From Alkalimonas collagenimarina (GTDB lineage: Bacteria > Pseudomonadota > Gammaproteobacteria > Enterobacterales > Alteromonadaceae): DNA of 61,075 nt. The stretch's first letter is position 1. Every line of letters begins with the position of its first letter. The position numbers were made by a program, and so were the translations under genes. The DNA lies in contig NZ_JAUZVZ010000024.1 of NCBI RefSeq assembly GCF_030717845.1, positions 1 to 61,075 on the forward strand. Reading direction: 5' to 3'. This document shows positions 6,664-16,400 of the stretch, one piece after another. The notes beneath the pieces were generated by a model. That model ran no database searches. It was not told the DNA's origin and saw nothing but the letters and a program-made list of their open reading frames with translations.

Positions 6664-6883
6664 AAATAACTCTCTTACCAAACATGACTATACTCACTTG
6701 GTCTGCAGTACAACAAGGCTGGATGTTTGTAAAATGAAGGTACAGATCAGTGATTCAACTATGAGCTGAAGTGACACCGCACCATTAAAACCTGATTAGT
6801 ACATTAAATTAAGCTAGCGAATTGACTCTGAACTACAGTACAGGGTTTATGCTTGTGTTTTCAATGAATATCAGAGGAGATAA
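6664..6883. other. Intergenic stretch at the accessory/core boundary
   Basis: These 220 bases are AT-rich with no open frame of note, no attC match and no convincing terminator. A TTGACT at 6822-6827 with a weak GTTTAT 17 bases later could be the promoter of the following gene. I see nothing else in it. Confidence 0.4.
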
Positions 6884-7639
6884 ATGATGAGTGCAGAAAC
6901 TAAGCGCGCAGTACTTTATCGCATGACGACTCCTAAGCATCAATGCCCATATGGCCTAAAAGTACTGTATCAACTGCGCCAGGCTGGCTATGAGGTGGAA
7001 GATAACCAGCTGGGCTCACGACAAGATATCGATGCATTCAAAGCTAAGCACCAAGTGAAAAGCACCCCGCAGGTGTTTATTGATGGTGAGCGTATCGGTG
7101 GTTATGAGGCGGTTCGCAAACACCTCGGGAAGCCAGTGCACGATCCTGATGCGACCAGTTATCGTCCAGTAGCAGCACTATTTACTATGACCGCACTAAC
7201 TGCTGTTGCCCTGAGTGTTGGTGTGCATGGTAACTGGCTATCGGTACAGACAGTCGAGTGGTTTATAGCCTTGTCGATGGTGGTCTTGGCGCTGTTAAAA
7301 TTGCAGAATATTGAAAGTTTTTCGACCATGTTTCTTAACTATGATCTGGTCGCAAAGCGCTGGGTGCCTTACAGCTATGTCTACCCCTATGCAGAAGGTT
7401 TGGCTGGTGTGTTGATGGTTGCCGGTATGCTGAACTGGCTATCGATTCCACTGGCGCTTTTTATCGGTTGTGTCGGTGCCGTGTCGGTTTTTAAGGCAGT
7501 TTATTTGGACAAACGTGAGATTAAGTGTGCTTGTGTTGGTGGTGCCAATAACGTACCACTGGGTTTCATCTCGCTAACCGAAAATCTTATGATGATCGGC
7601 ATGGCATTGTGGATGTGGTACGCCCATGGTTGGTTTTAA
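6884..7639 (+). CDS. Glutaredoxin domain fused to MauE/DoxX-like membrane domain
   Basis: This 251-residue protein has two parts. Residues 8-85 form a glutaredoxin fold with HQCPYG (Cys21, no second active-site Cys, so monothiol-like) and the cis-proline motif TPQVFIDG with Pro62, then ERIGGY. From about 95 on there are four hydrophobic segments ending in a C-A-C pair (IKCACVGG) followed by NNVPLGFISLTEN. This resembles the MauE/DoxX family, in which membrane thiol carriers serve disulfide chemistry in the envelope. It probably shuttles electrons or makes protein disulfides at the inner membrane. AGAGGAG precedes the double ATG; the second ATG (6887) is equally possible. It converges on the tyrosine ammonia-lyase gene, 7 bases away. 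Confidence 0.75.
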   Translation: MMSAETKRAVLYRMTTPKHQCPYGLKVLYQLRQAGYEVEDNQLGSRQDIDAFKAKHQVKSTPQVFIDGERIGGYEAVRKHLGKPVHDPDATSYRPVAALFTMTALTAVALSVGVHGNWLSVQTVEWFIALSMVVLALLKLQNIESFSTMFLNYDLVAKRWVPYSYVYPYAEGLAGVLMVAGMLNWLSIPLALFIGCVGAVSVFKAVYLDKREIKCACVGGANNVPLGFISLTENLMMIGMALWMWYAHGWF

Positions 7640-7646
7640 TCACGTT

Positions 7647-9206
7647 TTACGGCAACAGCTCCATCAAAGACGCCACTTCATTTGGATCGGCCAAAGCTGT
7701 GGCTACTTTATTGATATCTTCGGCCAGTGGACGATCGTTTTGCAATGGTTCAACATAGTGGCGAAGCCAGTTGCAAAGTATTTGAGATGCATGACTTAAT
7801 GATTGTTTGCTTTTCAGCTCTGCACCTTGCACCAATACCATTGATTCAATTGCCAGTATTTGATACAGCTGAGTTATGCTGCAGCTAGCTCGCCGTGCTG
7901 CGATGGTGCCTAATGGCACTATATCCTGATTATCAGCGTTGGTTGGGATGGATTGGATGGATGCTGGCATTGCTTGGCTTCGCAGCTCAGCCACCAAGGA
8001 GGTCGCACATACTTGTGCACCCATAAATCCACTATGGAGACCTGTGTCTTGCGGTTGCATAAAGGCTGGTAAGCCTTTATTTTTTAAAGGGTCGGTGATT
8101 CTGGCGATGCGTCGCTCGCTGTACAACGCCATTTGGATCAGTGCATTATTTAAGTGATCGCTGGCAAAAGCTAAATGCTGGCCAAAAAAATTACCGCCAT
8201 GAAGAACCAGATGCTCATCGGGGAATAGCAGAGGATTATCGGTGACCGAACTAAGTTCTGTCTGAACGGTATGTGCATGTTGATGCACCACATCCAGCAC
8301 CGCACCCAAAGCTTGAGGTGCACAGCGTAAGGTGTAGGCATCCTGCAATAGGGGTTGATGCTGAACAATGCCGTTTGGCATATTGGCCAATCGCTCCGCC
8401 GCTGCTTGCCAGGGAGTTAACGCTGCACTACTTTCCGATAGCGACCAGAGCCATCGATGCAGCTGCTGTTGACCAGAGTGAGGGCGAAGCTCGCCAATTG
8501 CAGGATGAAAAGCTTCACGATGCCCCTGCAATAACTCAGCGTAAAGCAAGACCAGCAAAGTACTGAGTTTAACGGCGCGCTCAGCTGCTGTTGAGTTAAG
8601 AGCGGCGATGCCCACCGTGACCGAAGTCCCATTCACCAATGAAATGGCATCTTTCCCCTGCAATTGTAAAGGCTGCCAGCCGAACTGTTGATGAGCAATT
8701 GCGCTCTCTATCCATGAGCTACCTTTAATGCTGACGCGTCCTTCGCCACTGAGCGCTCGCGCCAGATGGGCGAGTGGGGTTAAATCACCACTGGCACCAA
8801 CTGTCCCTTGCGATGGTATTTCAGGAACCACATCGGCTAGCAACCAAGCCAGCATGCGCTCAATCATAACCGGGTTAGCACCTGAGTGACCAGCGGACAA
8901 GCTGGCGATGCGGGCGACCATCATGGCTCGAACATGGTGATGCGCTAGTGGCTCACCAACACCACTGCAAAGATGATAGACTAAATTTTGTTGTAATAGT
9001 GCAGATTGCTTTGGGTCAACATCCGTGGTTGCTAAAGGCCCATAGCCTGTCGTGACCCCATAAATACGTTGGCGATCGGCGATGGCATCACAAAGAAATT
9101 GGTGCGCTTTTGCAATAGCAGTTTGTGCTTGCTCAGGTAGGAACAATGTCTGACGACCATGCGCAATGGCTTCTACATCGTTCAGTGTTAGGGGCCAATC
9201 CTGCAT
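7647..9206 (-). CDS. tal: Tyrosine ammonia-lyase (PYP chromophore synthesis)
   Basis: This 519-residue aromatic amino-acid lyase carries GTVGASGDLTPLAH, in which Ala138-Ser139-Gly140 self-cyclise to the MIO electrophile. It also has YGVTTGYG (catalytic Tyr loop), NGTS, DNPL, and NADNQD near the C-terminus. The selectivity pair in LVYHLCSGVG is His78-Leu79. In characterised enzymes His-Leu marks tyrosine ammonia-lyase, whereas histidine lyases have Ser-His and plant-type or cyanobacterial phenylalanine lyases have Phe-Leu. The product is therefore expected to be p-coumarate. It is the third gene of the pyp-pcl-tal unit, 24 bases after pcl, so it supplies the PYP chromophore precursor. Automatic annotation would probably call it hutH; no other hut gene is nearby. 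Confidence 0.88.
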   Translation of the reverse strand: MQDWPLTLNDVEAIAHGRQTLFLPEQAQTAIAKAHQFLCDAIADRQRIYGVTTGYGPLATTDVDPKQSALLQQNLVYHLCSGVGEPLAHHHVRAMMVARIASLSAGHSGANPVMIERMLAWLLADVVPEIPSQGTVGASGDLTPLAHLARALSGEGRVSIKGSSWIESAIAHQQFGWQPLQLQGKDAISLVNGTSVTVGIAALNSTAAERAVKLSTLLVLLYAELLQGHREAFHPAIGELRPHSGQQQLHRWLWSLSESSAALTPWQAAAERLANMPNGIVQHQPLLQDAYTLRCAPQALGAVLDVVHQHAHTVQTELSSVTDNPLLFPDEHLVLHGGNFFGQHLAFASDHLNNALIQMALYSERRIARITDPLKNKGLPAFMQPQDTGLHSGFMGAQVCATSLVAELRSQAMPASIQSIPTNADNQDIVPLGTIAARRASCSITQLYQILAIESMVLVQGAELKSKQSLSHASQILCNWLRHYVEPLQNDRPLAEDINKVATALADPNEVASLMELLP

Positions 9207-9230
9207 TGCAGTGTTTCCTTAATGAGGGAG

Positions 9231-10361
9231 TTACCAATCGGTAAGCTTACCCATGGTATTGGTTGGTAAGACTGCACCATAAGTAAAGCTAATAGGGCGC
9301 TCAGCTGCCGGCCATTGCGAAATAGTTTTGGCAATTTCATCCGAGGTTATAGCTTCTGAAGCGGCCGGGACGATAAAAGCTTTCAAGCGCGTCTGTGAAG
9401 CTGCTTTTATGGGACGGACGGTGCAACCATCAACACTATCTAAGGCAAGCAATCGTTCAGTAATTAGGCTAGGGCTCACATTAACCCCCCCAATGCTTAC
9501 CACGTCATCAATACGGCCGTTTAAGTGAAAGGTGCGATCACTAAGCCAGTGCGTTTTGTCCAATAGCGGGATAGTTACCGTGTCGCCTTTACGTTGGATA
9601 TGTAAGTGATCAGAGCGTAGCCAGTGAGTCAGCAGTTGATAATTCGGATCGGGTCGCCAGCGCGTGGCCACACCACCTGTTTCTGTACTGCCATAAATAT
9701 CGAGCAAACCCGTTAACCCTAATTCGAGTAAATGATCAGCTGTAGCCTCACATAAGGGGGCGGTAGAGGTGACACCCACTACTTGGGGCGGCCATGGCTT
9801 TCCTGAGCGTGCCAGATAATCCCAACGAGGGGGTACCGTCACGACTAAATCACCAGAGGTAATTTCAGGTAGCGCATGGCTATTGACCCAGAGCCGAGGG
9901 ATCTGTCCGACAGCGGGCAGGGCAATGCCCAGCATAAAGCCATACAAATGGTGCAGTGGCAGCCAAGAAAGAACACGTTGGATCGACAGAACGTCAGCAA
10001 GGCATAACTCCAGTGCTTTTGCTTCTGCAGCTATTTGATTCCATGGATGCAAATGTGCCGTAGGCTGTCCAGTGCTACCTGACGTTCTAAAGGTAAGTCC
10101 AGATGTCTCCATGGTCGCTTGAGCCACCAGGCTGGCCCAGTCGTCAATGCTGCTGGTCATGAGTAGGCGATCTTCGACACCGGTCTCGTGTAGGCGAAAA
10201 AACTCGTTCACACAGCCAGCCAGATGAAGTCGTTCAAGCGAATCAATGTCGGGATTCTCTTGCCAATCTGCGGCCACGCCTCGATAGGCACTCAGTTCTG
10301 CGCCCAATAACGATTGCAAAACTGCTTTGCAGTCAGCGACGGTAAGCCACTGTGGCATCAT
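9231..10361 (-). CDS. pcl: p-Hydroxycinnamate (4-coumarate):CoA ligase
   Basis: This 376-residue ANL-superfamily adenylating enzyme has TFRTSGSTGQPTAHLHPW (phosphate-binding loop), SWLPLHHLYGFM, DIYGSTETGG (substrate and AMP site) and LNGRIDDVVSIGGVNVSP (hinge). A C-terminal TNTMGKLT segment holds the catalytic lysine. It is much shorter than typical 4CL enzymes (about 540 residues), mainly at the N-terminus, as is known for PYP-associated ligases. It would convert p-coumarate to p-coumaroyl-CoA, the donor for chromophore attachment to PYP. It lies between pyp and tal on the same strand, a context that fixes the substrate better than the sequence alone. AAAGGATATA before the ATG gives the ribosome site. 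Confidence 0.85.
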   Translation of the reverse strand: MMPQWLTVADCKAVLQSLLGAELSAYRGVAADWQENPDIDSLERLHLAGCVNEFFRLHETGVEDRLLMTSSIDDWASLVAQATMETSGLTFRTSGSTGQPTAHLHPWNQIAAEAKALELCLADVLSIQRVLSWLPLHHLYGFMLGIALPAVGQIPRLWVNSHALPEITSGDLVVTVPPRWDYLARSGKPWPPQVVGVTSTAPLCEATADHLLELGLTGLLDIYGSTETGGVATRWRPDPNYQLLTHWLRSDHLHIQRKGDTVTIPLLDKTHWLSDRTFHLNGRIDDVVSIGGVNVSPSLITERLLALDSVDGCTVRPIKAASQTRLKAFIVPAASEAITSDEIAKTISQWPAAERPISFTYGAVLPTNTMGKLTDW

Positions 10362-10410
10362 TATATCCTTTGGAAAGCAACTAAATTAAGCGGGGGTATT
10401 ATCATAAACA

Positions 10411-10443
10411 AGCTGCCTTGCCTGATGACCAGGCAAAGCAGCT
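10411..10443 (-). terminator. Hairpin between pyp and pcl (partial terminator or mRNA-stabilising)
   Basis: A 33-base inverted repeat (AGCTGC, TTGCCTG / CAGGCAA, GCAGCT, one mismatch, short loop) follows the pyp stop by 10 bases on the minus strand. It is followed by TTGTTTAT, a weak T-rich tract. It could reduce read-through into pcl and tal, or protect the pyp mRNA end, so that protein is made in excess over the two enzymes. Confidence 0.6.
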
Positions 10444-10453
10444 GCCATTAAAA

Positions 10454-10837
10454 TTATAGACGTTTGACAAAAATCCAGAAGCTGTCGCCAGAAATAGCCT
10501 TTTTCATATGGACTTTTACTTTGGTCGGCTTCATTTGGTAGTCGAATACGTATTCAAACATGGTATTGAGGTCACCATTTTTAACACCATCTTTGAAACG
10601 GCCTTGAAACTCTTTACTCTGAGTGCATGGCGCAACACTGGTAAAAAAGTTCTTACCAATGACGCTCTTAGGGTCGCGACCGGTAATGCTACCTTCCGCA
10701 GCATTGTATTGAATAATGGTACCATTACCATCTAGCTGAATGGCTCCAAAAGCTAGCTTATCAAGATTTTCATCATTCATTTTGGCCAATGAGTTTTCGA
10801 TATCATCGCCACCAAAGCGAATCGTTTCTAGCGACAT
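10454..10837 (-). CDS. pyp: Photoactive yellow protein (PYP)
   Basis: This 127-residue PAS-domain photoreceptor aligns almost end to end with the classical Halorhodospira PYP. The key residues are all present, offset by two. Cys71 carries the p-coumaroyl thioester (in VAPCTQS). Tyr44 and Glu48 hydrogen-bond the phenolate (IIQYNAAEG), with Thr52, Arg54 (ITGRDP), Tyr96 and Phe98 (FEYVFDYQM). The protein senses blue light through trans-cis isomerisation of the chromophore and acts in the cytoplasm; downstream partners are unknown. The start at 10837 has AGGTGG nine bases upstream; the longer frame to 10903 is not conserved. It heads the pyp-pcl-tal unit, which makes it self-sufficient for chromophore supply. 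Confidence 0.97.
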   Translation of the reverse strand: MSLETIRFGGDDIENSLAKMNDENLDKLAFGAIQLDGNGTIIQYNAAEGSITGRDPKSVIGKNFFTSVAPCTQSKEFQGRFKDGVKNGDLNTMFEYVFDYQMKPTKVKVHMKKAISGDSFWIFVKRL

Positions 10838-11009
10838 AATTACCACCTGATTATTTATTGTTGCTGGATATTGGCGCCAGAGCTCGGTACACATTGGAGC
10901 CACAATGCCAGTTTGTAAGGGTTCATTTATAAGCTAACAGTAATAATTAAGCATAGCAAATAGCTTTAACCTGCATAAATGGCATATTACCTTAGCATTG
11001 CGTAAGCAG

Positions 11010-11042
11010 AAAAAAACCGGATACATGACTGTATCCGGTTTT
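11010..11042 (-). terminator. Rho-independent terminator of the prolyl oligopeptidase gene
   Basis: A perfect 13-base stem (AAAACCGGATACA / TGTATCCGGTTTT) with a 4-base loop is followed on the minus strand by a run of Ts. It isolates the peptidase gene from the downstream pyp operon. Confidence 0.9.
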
Positions 11043-11084
11043 GTACGATTGCACTGAGTGTTTGGTGATACACCGCTAGCGTTA

Positions 11085-13241
11085 TTATTGTTTTGGTAAC
11101 TCTTTGTATCCCATGTTGTAGAGAGTAAAAGAGAACACATCAGCGGCTTGATCGATGATCATCGACACAGGCATGCCCGCTCCATGACCGGCATTCACAT
11201 CAATGCGGATCAACTGTGGATTCTGGCCGCCATCTTTTGCTTGAAGCTCCGCAATGTATTTAAATGAATGTGCCGGAACCACTCGGTCATCATGATCCGC
11301 GGTAGTCACCATGGTTGCCGGGTGATTCACACCTTCCTGAACATTGTGCACCGGTGAATAGCCACGTAAGTAGGCGAACATTTCTTCACTTTGCTCTGCA
11401 GTACCATAGTCATGCGCCCAACCAGCACCTGCGGTGAAGGTGTGATAGCGAAGCATATCGAGCACACCGACCGCTGGGATCGCTACTTTAAAAAGCTCGG
11501 GCCGCTGGATGGATGCGGCAGCGACGAGCAAGCCGCCATTTGACCCACCACGTATAGCCAGCTTTTCAGCGCTGGTGTACTTCTTATCGATGAGATACTC
11601 ACCGGCTGCGATAAAATCATCGAACACATTTTGACGGTTGAGCTGGCGTCCCGCGTCATGCCAATCTTTGCCGTACTCGCCACCGCCGCGAATGTTGGCT
11701 ACGGCATAAACACCACCCATATCCATCCAGACGGCATTAGAGACGCTAAAAGACGGAGTTAAGCTGACATTGAAGCCGCCATAGCCATACAAAATAGTCG
11801 GGTTGGTGCCATCTTGCTCAATGTCGCTGCGATAGCTGATGATCATCGGGATCCGGGTGCCATCTTTTGAGGTATAAAATACCTGCTCAGAGGTGTAGTT
11901 GGCAGGGTCAAAACCAGTTTCAGGTCGATTGTATAACTCGGTATCACCGCTTTGTGGATCCAGCTCGAAAATACTGCCCGGGCTGATGTAGTTGGTAAAG
12001 CTGAAGTAGAGCGTATCGGCATCGCTTTTGCCACTAAAACCTCCCGCACTTCCAACGCCTGGCAAGTCAACCTGACGAACCAGCTGGCCTTCATAGTCAA
12101 ATTGTTTGACCTGAGCCACTGCATCAACGATGTAATTAGCAAAGATAAAGCCGGCACCGGTGCTGGCACGAAGTACATGCCCGGTTTGTGGGATCAGCTC
12201 CTGCCAGTACTCAGGTTGAGGCTTGGATGCTTGAGCAACCACCACCCGGCGGTTCGGTGCTTCATGGTTGGTCACCAAAAACAGCTCTTCACCTTGCGAG
12301 GTCAGAAAGCTCACATCATGATCGGTGGTATCTACAATGGGGGTAAAGCCAGCTTCTGGTTGTGCCAGATCTTTGAGAAACAATTTATTACCTGATGTCG
12401 AGACTGCTGCAGATACCAGTAGGTAGCGATCATCTTCGGTCACGCTGGCGCCGATATAGCGGTGCTCTTCACCAGGCGCTGCACCAAAGATCACCTGATC
12501 TTCAGATTGCGGTGTGCCCAATTGATGGTAATACAGTTTGTGTTGATCTGTCATGGCCGACAGCTCGCTGCCATCCGGTTTGTCATAGCTGGAGTAATAG
12601 AAGCCTTCATTACCCACCCAGCTGATGCCACTGAATTTGATATCAACCAGTACATCACCAATTTGTTCACCGCTTTCGGTGTCGATAACGATGATTTTGC
12701 GCCAGTCGCTCCCGCCTTCAGAAATGGCATAAGCAGCCAGGCTTCCATCGCGTGAGAAACGAATGGTGGCCATGGATGTGGTGCCATCGTCACTGAAGGT
12801 ATTTGGATCTAAAAAGACTTCGGGTTCCGCGTCACCTTTTTGCCGGTACAACACAAACTGATTCTGCAGGCCATCGTTGCGATAAAAATAGGTGTAGTCG
12901 CCTTCGATGAAAGGGGCTCCTAAGCGTTCAAAGTTCCATGAATCTTGTAAGCGTTGGCGGATATCCGCGCGGTAGGGGATTTGTTCTAAATAAGAAAAGG
13001 TCAGTTCATTTTGCGCCTTAACCCAGGCTTCGGTCTCACTGCTGCGATCGTCTTCAAGCCAGCGGTAAGGGTCTGCTATTGGTTGACCAAAATAGGTATC
13101 TACCACATCGCCGCGAGCGGTATACGGGTAACTAAGGTTATGAGAGCTATCGGTGACCTGATTGGCTTCGGTGGGGTCAGATTGACCACCACTGCATGCA
13201 GTTAACAGGGCGACAGTAAATAAGGGGACGGCATACTTCAT
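11085..13241 (-). CDS. Prolyl oligopeptidase family serine peptidase (S9A), lipoprotein
   Basis: From ATG 13241 the precursor has 718 residues with the lipoprotein signal [15 protein letters not shown], lipidated at Cys16. The N-terminal half is a seven-bladed beta-propeller, beginning with the family motif DPYRWLED. The C-terminal alpha/beta hydrolase domain has GYGGFN, RGGGEYG, the nucleophile elbow GGSNGG, the acid in [11 protein letters not shown] and the histidine in VNAGHGAGM. Known S9A enzymes cleave short proline-containing peptides, here at the membrane surface or in the periplasm. A 50-residue upstream extension of the frame lacks a ribosome site and hides the signal. Liberated proline would feed the adjacent putA gene, a functional link suggested by position only. 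Confidence 0.9.
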   Translation of the reverse strand: MKYAVPLFTVALLTACSGGQSDPTEANQVTDSSHNLSYPYTARGDVVDTYFGQPIADPYRWLEDDRSSETEAWVKAQNELTFSYLEQIPYRADIRQRLQDSWNFERLGAPFIEGDYTYFYRNDGLQNQFVLYRQKGDAEPEVFLDPNTFSDDGTTSMATIRFSRDGSLAAYAISEGGSDWRKIIVIDTESGEQIGDVLVDIKFSGISWVGNEGFYYSSYDKPDGSELSAMTDQHKLYYHQLGTPQSEDQVIFGAAPGEEHRYIGASVTEDDRYLLVSAAVSTSGNKLFLKDLAQPEAGFTPIVDTTDHDVSFLTSQGEELFLVTNHEAPNRRVVVAQASKPQPEYWQELIPQTGHVLRASTGAGFIFANYIVDAVAQVKQFDYEGQLVRQVDLPGVGSAGGFSGKSDADTLYFSFTNYISPGSIFELDPQSGDTELYNRPETGFDPANYTSEQVFYTSKDGTRIPMIISYRSDIEQDGTNPTILYGYGGFNVSLTPSFSVSNAVWMDMGGVYAVANIRGGGEYGKDWHDAGRQLNRQNVFDDFIAAGEYLIDKKYTSAEKLAIRGGSNGGLLVAAASIQRPELFKVAIPAVGVLDMLRYHTFTAGAGWAHDYGTAEQSEEMFAYLRGYSPVHNVQEGVNHPATMVTTADHDDRVVPAHSFKYIAELQAKDGGQNPQLIRIDVNAGHGAGMPVSMIIDQAADVFSFTLYNMGYKELPKQ

Positions 13242-13410
13242 AAGACAGTGGACTCCATGGTTGTTGTTATTTTTAAGCAAGATTAACAAAGTAACGCTAC
13301 AAAGCCTATCAACCCAACAGGTGTTGGCCGCATAAAACGGGCCTGTCGCAGTTTTTAAGGGGAAGTGTGCTTTTATTCTTAAACCACCCAAGGGTGCAGG
13401 GTACCGAAAG

Positions 13411-13448
13411 TAAAAAGCAGTCGATACCTGTGAGGTGCTCGACTGCTT
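13411..13448 (-). terminator. Rho-independent terminator of putA
   Basis: AAGCAGTCGA and TCGACTGCTT form a perfect 10-base stem. On the minus strand it is followed immediately by TTTTTAC. It lies 48 bases beyond the putA stop. Confidence 0.85.
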
Positions 13449-13495
13449 CGCATCATCGCTTTGCTAGTGGTTACTTCACTACATGATGGTTGAGG

Positions 13496-16400
13496 TTATT
13501 CATCATCCTCGACCAATGTCATCAGCGAGGTATTGCCACCGGAGGCTGTGGTATCGATACTGATGGTTTTTTCTGTCACCAAACGCTTGATTAAGGTGTC
13601 GTAATACTCAGCGCTGATCACTGGTAAAATGGCGCCCTGACGTTGTGCCAGTTGTTGGCTAAAGTAGCCCAAACGTGATGAACGCGCCGCGATAACTGCG
13701 CCCGCCAAATGCGGATGGGCCAGGATCGCTTGCAACTGGTTTGGTTTCGCAACCTGAAATACGCCTTCAGCAATGCCGGTAGAGATAAACTTATCTTTAA
13801 AGGCCACGGCTTCTTCATAGAACAGCTCTGATGCAACCGTAATGACGGTATTGCCTGCAGCTAAAGCGGTAATGATGGAGATGGCCCAGAAGTTAAATGA
13901 TGTACTCTTATCGGCATAGCACACTACGCAGCCACGAGGCTCGATGTGCAGCGTATTGGATTCACCCGTTGGTCCCGGCAAGGTGATGTGCTTGCGCATG
14001 TGTTTTTCCAGCCGGTTTAGTTGGGCACGAGCATCGGCTAAGGTTTGTGCTAAATCATCGGCCAGTTCGTCGATGATGTCGACAGTTGCAACTTTTGCTA
14101 GCAGTTGACGTACCGCGGACATGCGATCATTCAATGGCGTTGCCCGCCAGATTTTCTCATCGCGCATGGAGTTTTTCATCAATACAGCGACTTGCTCATC
14201 GGCATCATCGGTGTGGTGCAGATCCAACTCATCCGGGGTGAGGCTGGTCATTTGTACGTTTTCCGGTGAGGCTTTCTCTTTCACCAAACGCAGCAAATAG
14301 TTGGGGCCACCAGCCTTGGGGCCAGTACCCGACAAACCACGACCACCAAAAGGCTGCACGCCAACAATGGCTCCAATCATATTGCGGTTAATGTAGACGT
14401 TACCGGCGCGAGACATTTTCGCCAGATACTCACAGCGATCTTCAATTCGTGAATGCACACCCATGGTCAGGCCATAGCCGGTGCCATTGATTTGATCGAT
14501 CACCTGATCCAACTCACTGGCTTTAAAGCGAATGATATGGACACAGGGGCCAAAAACCTCACGTTTTAGTACCGATAAATCCTTGATTTCATACAAACGT
14601 GGGGCGAAGAAAAACGCACCTTGTTTGGTGTTGTCAGGGATGTCGCACTGGAAGTGCAGGGTAGCTTTGTCTTTCAAATACTCAACATGCTCGGTCAGGC
14701 TATTCAGTGCCTTAGCATCGATTACCGGGCCAATATCGGTCGATAAGAATGATGGGTCGCCAACATGCAGCTCTTTTAGAGCGCCTACCAGCATCTCAAT
14801 GATGCCATCCGCCACATCGTCCTGGATAAAGAGTACGCGTAACGCAGAACAGCGTTGGCCTGCGCTTTGAAAGCCAGAACTAATGACGTCATCGACCACT
14901 TGCTCAGGCAAGGCGGTAGAGTCGACAATCATGCAGTTCTGACCACCGGTCTCTGCAATCAGTGGGACCTGAGTGTCACTGCGAGCGGCCAGTGTTTGCG
15001 AAATTACCGTACCGGTTTCGGTAGAACCGGTGAACATGACCGCCTGAATGCGTGGATCCGGCACAATGGTTTTACCCACTTCACTACCGCGGGCAATGAC
15101 CGGTTGTACTACATGCTCAGGCAAGCCAACCGAAAGCATCAGCTCGATGGTGCGCAGGGCAATCAAACTGGTTTGCTCGGCTGGTTTGGCTATGACGGTA
15201 TTACCAGTAACGATGGCTGCAGCTACTTGCCCTAAGAAAATAGCCAGCGGGAAGTTCCAGGGGCTGATGCATAAAATGACGCCACGGGCTTCAAAGCGCT
15301 CATCTTCAGACAGCTCTTCAGCGCGGGCGGCGTAATAACGGCAAAAATCAACCGCTTCCCGCACTTCATCAATACCATCCTGTGCTACTTTGCCTGCTTC
15401 TTTGATACAAATCGCCACCAGCTCATCATGATGACGCTCGAGAATGTCGGCGATGCGGCGCAATAAGTCGGCACGCTCTTTCACGGGCGTGGCAGACCAA
15501 CTGGTAAAGGCTGCATCGGCATTGGCCAGCATGGTTTGCATATCATCACTGTTATGCAGTTTGACATGGCCGATAACTTCCTGGTGATTGGCTGGGTTTT
15601 TTACCGCAACAGCGCCTTCAGGCAGCTGGCCTGCATCGATACGGTGCTCTTCAAACCAACGCACCAGGTTTTCTTTAAACGGCGTAATGGCATCGATATC
15701 GGTTAAATCGAGCCCTTTGGAGTTGGCTCGTTCTTTGCCGTACAAATCAATCGGCATTTTAATCTGGTTGTTGTATTTGTTGCGCAGCCCTTGCAGGGTT
15801 TCAACCGGATCTGGCAACAAGGCCTCAACCGGCTTGCTGGTATCGACAATGGCGTTAACAAAAGAGGAGTTAGCGCCGTTTTCGAGCAAACGACGCACCA
15901 AATAAGCCAATAGATTTTCATGCTGACCGACTGGGGCATAGACCCGGCATTGAATTTTTTCTTCACGGACAATTTGGTCGAATAACGATTCGCCCATGCC
16001 GTGCAAGCGCTGGAACTCAAAGCCAACGTTATCGCCTTTGGCTACTTCTAAAATGGTCGCTGCGGTGTAAGCATTGTGGGTGGCAAATTGCGGGTACAGC
16101 ACATCACGCGCTTCCAGCAACTTAATGGCACAGGCTTTGTACGATACGTCGGTGGTCGCTTTGCGGGTAAATACCGGGAAATGAGCCAGGCCCATTTGCT
16201 GGGTGGTTTTAATTTCAGTATCCCAATAAGCACCTTTGACTAAGCGAACCATCAGTTGGCGGCCGACGCGACGGGCTAAATCAGTCACCCATTCAATGAC
16301 AAAAATAGCACGCTTTTGATAGGCTTGAACGGCTAAACCAAAGCCATTCCAGTTGCCCAGTTCATCATCGCTGAATACCGCTTCGATCACGTCCAGTGAG

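Noticed and set aside
7647-9206. Histidine ammonia-lyase (hutH)
   Set aside because: The selectivity pair is His-Leu, not Ser-His, no hutU/I/G is near, and the gene is in the pyp-pcl unit.
11952-12395. 147-residue plus-strand open frame inside the prolyl oligopeptidase gene
   Set aside because: It is antisense to a well-supported peptidase coding region and has no recognisable domain or ribosome site.
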